Of a stretch of 64,000 nt of DNA, positions 61,001 to 64,000 are shown one piece after another. The notes under the pieces were generated by a model. That model worked only from the letters and a program-made list of their open reading frames with translations. It did not search any database and had not been told where the DNA came from. Position 1 is the first letter of the stretch; the number at the start of each line of letters is the position of its first letter. The stretch is from Microbispora sp. NBC_01189 (GTDB lineage: Bacteria; Actinomycetota; Actinomycetes; Streptosporangiales; Streptosporangiaceae): the NCBI RefSeq assembly GCF_036010665.1, contig NZ_CP108581.1:6815501-6879500 (forward strand), in the 5' to 3' direction. Position numbers and translations under genes: made by a program.

Positions 61001-64000
61001 CTCCCCGGCACCGCCTACCTCGACCTCGCCCTCCACGCCGCCGACCACACCGGCCACACCACCATCGACGAACTCCTCCTCCACGCCCCCCTCGCCCTGC
61101 GACCGGGCCGGAAAGTCCGGGTGCAGGTGATCGTGAGCGGCACGGACACCGACGGGAACACGACGCTCGACGTGTACTCGCGCGACGAGGGAGAGCATGG
61201 TGAGTGGACCCGCCACGCCACCGCCGTACTGGCCAGGGACGACACCGAGCCGGGCTTCGACCTCACCGCCTGGCCTCCGGCGGACGCCGCCCCGATCGAG
61301 GTGGGGAGCGTCTACGACGCCCTGACCCTGGCGGGCCTGCCGTACGGCCCGGCGTTCCGAGGGTTGCGCGCCGCCTGGCGGCGCGGCGACGAACTGTTCG
61401 CCGAGGTGACGCTTCCGCAGGAGGCGGCGAACGGCGACGTCACGGGATACGGTGTGCACCCGGCGCTGTTCGACGCGGCCGTGCACCTGCCGGCGTGGGC
61501 CGGCCTGGCGGATGTCCCCGAGGGACACAACCGGCTGCCGTTCGCCTGGAGCGGGGTGCGCCTGCACGCCACCGGCGCCACCGACCTGCGGGTACGCGTC
61601 ACACTGGGCGACGCCGGATCACTGTCGCTCCAGGCCGCCGACCCCACCGGCGCACCGGTCGCCACGATCGACACCCTCACCGCCCGCCTCGTCTCCAGCG
61701 AACAACTCAGCGTCTCCGCACCCGCCCCCGGCAACGGCCTGTTCCGGGTCGAGTGGTCACCCCTCGAACTCCAGCCAGCAGCACGCGAAGCCTGGGCCGT
61801 CCTCGGCGACCGGGAACTGCACGACACACTGCGCCAGACAGTCACCGCCTCCTACTACGACGACCTGTCGGCCCTCACCGACGCCGTGAACGCCGCCGAA
61901 CCCGTCCCCGACGTGATCGTCCTCCCGGTCGGCCACCACCAGAACCACCTCCCTCAGGGGCCCGACGGCACTAGGGACGACAACGCCGCACCCGCCGGAT
62001 CGGAGCAGGTCACCCCCTCCGCCAGTGACGTCAGCAGGACGGGCGAGAACAGCCCGGTGGTGGCGGCGGCGCACGCGGTGGCCGAACACACCCTGGCCAC
62101 CCTGCAGACCTACCTGGCCGACGACCGCCTGAGCAGCTCCCGGCTACTCGTCATCACCCACAATGCCGTCGCCACCAACAGCCACGAACCCATCGATCTG
62201 GCCACCGCACCCGTCTGGGGCCTCATCCGCTCCGCCCAGACCGAACACCCCGGCCGCATCCACCTCATCGACCACCACCACGACCGGGATCAGGACACCG
62301 CCGCCCTACTCCCCCAAGCCGTCGCCACCGCCCGCCACCACGACGAACCCCACACCGCCCTCCGCCACGGCACCCTGCTCACCCCCCGCCTCACCCCCCA
62401 CACCACCCAGCACAGATCAGAAGACGCCCCCGAGGATGTTCAGCCGCGAGCCTGGGACCCGGACGGGACCGTCCTGATCACCGGCGGCCTCACCGGCATC
62501 GGCGCCCTCCTCGCCCACCACCTCGCCACCACACACGGCATCCGCCACCTCCACCTCGTCGGACGACGCGGCCACCACACCCCCGGCGCACCAGACCTCA
62601 TCCAGCACCTCACCACCGCCGGCGCCCACGTCACCGTCACCGCCACCGACATCACCGACTCCAGCGCGGTCGAACACCTCATCGCGTCCATCCCAGCCGA
62701 ACACCCCCTCACCGCCGTCGTCCACGCCGCCGGCATCACCCACGACACACCCCTGCACGCCCTCACCCCCGACCACCTGCACCCCGTCCTCGCCCCCAAA
62801 ATCGACGGCGCCACCCACCTCCACCACCACACCCGCCACCACAACCTCGCCGCCTTCGTCCTGTTCTCCTCCATCAGCGGCCTGCTCGGCGGCGCCGCCC
62901 AAGCCAACTACGCCGCCGCCAACACCTTCCACGACGCCCTCGCCCACCACCGCCACACCCAAGGCCTCCCCGCAACCAGCCTCGCCTGGGGACTGTGGGC
63001 CCACACCAGCACCCTCACCGCCGATCTCACCTCGGTGGACCAGGCGCGGATCAGGCGGACCGGGCTCCGGCCGCTGACCGCGGACCAGGCCCTCGCCCTC
63101 TTCGACGCCGTCGCGTTCCGAGACGCGAGCCCGCCCCTGGTCGTCCCGACCGGTCTCACGTCCACCGCGGAGGCGCCGCCGCCCCTCCTGCGGGGAGTCG
63201 TCCGGCAGGCCCGCCGTGCCGCGCGTGCCGCGGCGTCCTCGGGCCCCTCCGCCGCCGGGTTCACCGGGCTGACCCCCGAACAGCGGAGCGCGGCCCTGCT
63301 CGACCTGGTCCGCACCGAAGTCGCCACCGTCCTCAGCCACCCCGACCCCCACACCATCCCCCCCGACCGCCCCCTCATCGAACTCGGCCTCGACTCCCTC
63401 ACCGCCATCGAACTCCGCAACCGCCTCACCACCACAACCACCCTCCGACTCCCCGCCACCCTCACCTTCGACCACCCCACCCCCGAGGCCATCGCGGCGT
63501 ACCTCGACCGTGAGCTGCCCGGCTCGGCCGAGGGCCCCGCCGGTACGTCCCGCCGTACCGGAACGGCTCCCACGGGAGGGCTCGCCGCGCTGCACCGCCG
63601 CATGCACGAGACGGGCAAGCACGACGAGGCGGCGGGACTGCTGGTCGCGTCGTCGCACGTACGCGAGCACTTCGCCGCGCCGGACCGGGACCGGTACGCG
63701 CTGCCCCCGGTCAGGCTCGCGACCGGGCCCGGCCGGGTCTCCGTGGTCTGCTTCCCCGCCCTCAGCGCGATCTCCGGACCGCACGAATACTCCCGGTTCG
63801 GGCAGGCGTTCCGCGATGACCGGAACGTCTACGTCGTGCCGTCGCCGGGGTTCACCGACGGGGAGGACGACCTGCTGCCGGACTCACTGGAGACGCTGAT
63901 CCAGATGAACGTCGAGGGCCTGCGCCGGTGCGTGGCCGACGACGAGCCGTTCGTCGTCGTCGGCCGCTCCATGGGCGGCGCCGTGGCGCACGCCGTGACC
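58100..64000 (+). CDS. Type I modular PKS: module 4 (KS-AT-DH-KR-ACP-TE), partial
   Basis: The ATG at 58100 lies 6 nt past the previous stop, and 1967 codons stay open to the window edge. It begins with a docking coiled coil ([20 protein letters not shown]). KS 33-455 (C206); AT 563-895 (GHSIG S658, HAFHS H761: malonyl type); DH about 928-1205 (H960 in [14 protein letters not shown]1125 in LFDAAVH); KR about 1459-1650 (TGGLTG, K1567, Y1604); ACP S1766. From about 1800 a thioesterase follows: the [19 protein letters not shown] helix, then VVVGRSMGG with nucleophile S1957. The Asp and His of the TE triad lie beyond the window. TE placement makes this the last module, releasing the chain as an acid or lactone. 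Confidence 0.94.
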   Translation, partial: MANDDKLREYLKRSIAETKQAEKRLRQIEAKSREPIAIVGMGCRLPGGVASPEDLWDLVAEGRDAVTEFPADRGWDLDALYDPDPDQPHTSYTRHGGFLDDVAGFDAGFFGISRREALASDPQQRLLLEVAWETLERAGIDPTTLKGSRTAVYAGVADRTYGARLPEVPEDLEGYLAIGNLGSVLSGRIAYAFGFEGPAVTVDTACSSSLVALHLAVQALRTGECDLALAGGVTVMASPIGFTEFSRQRGLAPDGRCKAFSSSADGTGWAEGAGLLLVERLSDAQRNNHPILAVIRGTAINQDGASNGLTAPNGPSQQRVITHALHNAGLTPADIDTVEAHGTGTTLGDPIEAQALLNTYGKNRPTDRPLWLGSLKSNIGHAQAAAGVAGIIKTVQSIRHAHLPQTLHIDQPTPHVDWTTGTINLLTHPQPWPDHGHPRRAAVSAFGVSGTNAHIIIEQAPDQAEPESPQGGPLPVVGWVVSARSPEALRAQAGRLAGHLDRHPGLDAADIAHSLATTRARFDHRAVITGTTRQELLDRTRALADGRTTPGVVTGIARPGKTAFVYTGQGSQRAGMGRGLYAAHPVFAAAFDEAIEALDEHLAGHAPVPLREVLLGDADPALLDQTLYTQPALFALQTALTHLLSTWGITPHAVAGHSIGAIAAAHAAGILTLPDAAALVAARACLMHTAPPGGAMTAINATEAQITPHLEAYTGKVTIAATNTPTSTVISGDHDAVTHLTEHFRAQGTKVRALTVSHAFHSPHMDPILDDFQKAIDGLTHTAPGLTFVSDLTGTVTPPDGPAYWAAHLRNPVRFADATRTLHDQGTTTYLEIGPDGILTGLIRETLDAEQGIVAVPALRRDRPEPHTALTAAAHAHTHGTPVDWTTVNGPATTVDLPTYAFQHEHLWLTPPPRQTDPANLGLTTTAHPLLGAALTLAHHDTTVYTGTLSLTTHPWLAHHTVFDTPILPGTAYLDLALHAADHTGHTTIDELLLHAPLALRPGRKVRVQVIVSGTDTDGNTTLDVYSRDEGEHGEWTRHATAVLARDDTEPGFDLTAWPPADAAPIEVGSVYDALTLAGLPYGPAFRGLRAAWRRGDELFAEVTLPQEAANGDVTGYGVHPALFDAAVHLPAWAGLADVPEGHNRLPFAWSGVRLHATGATDLRVRVTLGDAGSLSLQAADPTGAPVATIDTLTARLVSSEQLSVSAPAPGNGLFRVEWSPLELQPAAREAWAVLGDRELHDTLRQTVTASYYDDLSALTDAVNAAEPVPDVIVLPVGHHQNHLPQGPDGTRDDNAAPAGSEQVTPSASDVSRTGENSPVVAAAHAVAEHTLATLQTYLADDRLSSSRLLVITHNAVATNSHEPIDLATAPVWGLIRSAQTEHPGRIHLIDHHHDRDQDTAALLPQAVATARHHDEPHTALRHGTLLTPRLTPHTTQHRSEDAPEDVQPRAWDPDGTVLITGGLTGIGALLAHHLATTHGIRHLHLVGRRGHHTPGAPDLIQHLTTAGAHVTVTATDITDSSAVEHLIASIPAEHPLTAVVHAAGITHDTPLHALTPDHLHPVLAPKIDGATHLHHHTRHHNLAAFVLFSSISGLLGGAAQANYAAANTFHDALAHHRHTQGLPATSLAWGLWAHTSTLTADLTSVDQARIRRTGLRPLTADQALALFDAVAFRDASPPLVVPTGLTSTAEAPPPLLRGVVRQARRAARAAASSGPSAAGFTGLTPEQRSAALLDLVRTEVATVLSHPDPHTIPPDRPLIELGLDSLTAIELRNRLTTTTTLRLPATLTFDHPTPEAIAAYLDRELPGSAEGPAGTSRRTGTAPTGGLAALHRRMHETGKHDEAAGLLVASSHVREHFAAPDRDRYALPPVRLATGPGRVSVVCFPALSAISGPHEYSRFGQAFRDDRNVYVVPSPGFTDGEDDLLPDSLETLIQMNVEGLRRCVADDEPFVVVGRSMGGAVAHAVT

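Noticed and set aside
58100-64000. A frameshift in the third PKS gene
   Set aside because: The frame from 58100 is open to the window edge and every domain motif is in register, so the gene is only cut by the window.
1-64000. CRISPR arrays, rRNA or tRNA genes
   Set aside because: No regularly spaced repeats of CRISPR type and no cloverleaf or rRNA-like stretches were recognised; the large repeats are PKS coding blocks.

Overview
The window is very GC-rich DNA from an actinomycete. RbpA, an ECF SigK/RskA pair, many GTG starts, codon third positions almost all G or C, and a large modular polyketide synthase (PKS) all point that way. A Streptosporangiales-type host (Streptosporangium/Nonomuraea-like) is a guess from gene style, not something the sequence proves.

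Layout. 1-6239: the 3' end of a VWA membrane protein, a lipoprotein, a translationally coupled pair of RNA methyltransferases, a glycerophosphodiester phosphodiesterase, a UMF1-type MFS transporter, and an M48-like protein that has lost its zinc-binding histidines. 6320-11033: rbpA behind a textbook SigR-type promoter, then sigK-rskA and a two-gene operon (molybdopterin oxidoreductase and fasciclin lipoprotein). A shared CCAATCC-N16-CGAAG element, probably the SigK promoter, precedes both sigK and that operon. 11039-15362: a TetR-MMPL exporter unit and a divergent SDR/TetR pair, each with visible palindromic operators. 15374-17401: an IS605-type insertion. It carries an intact tnpB and a decayed tnpA, and its end abuts a DUF1206 gene that has lost its 5' half.

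17414-30315: a muropeptide-salvage locus. It encodes MurQ, an AmiE/YbbE-like serine hydrolase, a DUF1343 (NamZ-type) exo-muramidase, a complete five-gene oligopeptide-type ABC importer, a GNAT acetyltransferase, a NagZ-type GH3 hexosaminidase and a BadF-type amino-sugar kinase. The gene content parallels the Bacillus subtilis murQ-amiE-nagZ-namZ cluster, with an ABC importer and a kinase in place of the PTS. 30403-32496: a 74-residue protein and a DrrAB-like ABC exporter. 32675-36264: a copper-handling set (YcnI, a membrane protein, a CopD-CtaG fusion). 36334-39395: a DEAD-box helicase and an MFS protein.

39444-64000: an acyl-CoA carboxylase beta subunit lies divergent from three collinear type I PKS genes: loading KSQ-AT-ACP; module 1 KS-AT-KR-ACP; module 2 KS-AT-DH-KR-ACP; module 3 KS-AT-ACP; module 4 KS-AT-DH-KR-ACP-TE (cut by the window edge). 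The thioesterase implies a complete pentaketide line. The most unusual point is the loading acyltransferase. It keeps the GHSQG serine but lacks an in-frame stretch of about 69 residues that contains the small subdomain and the catalytic histidine, so loading may need another enzyme. Modules 1, 2 and 4 are mosaics of near-identical DNA blocks, which suggests recent homogenisation.
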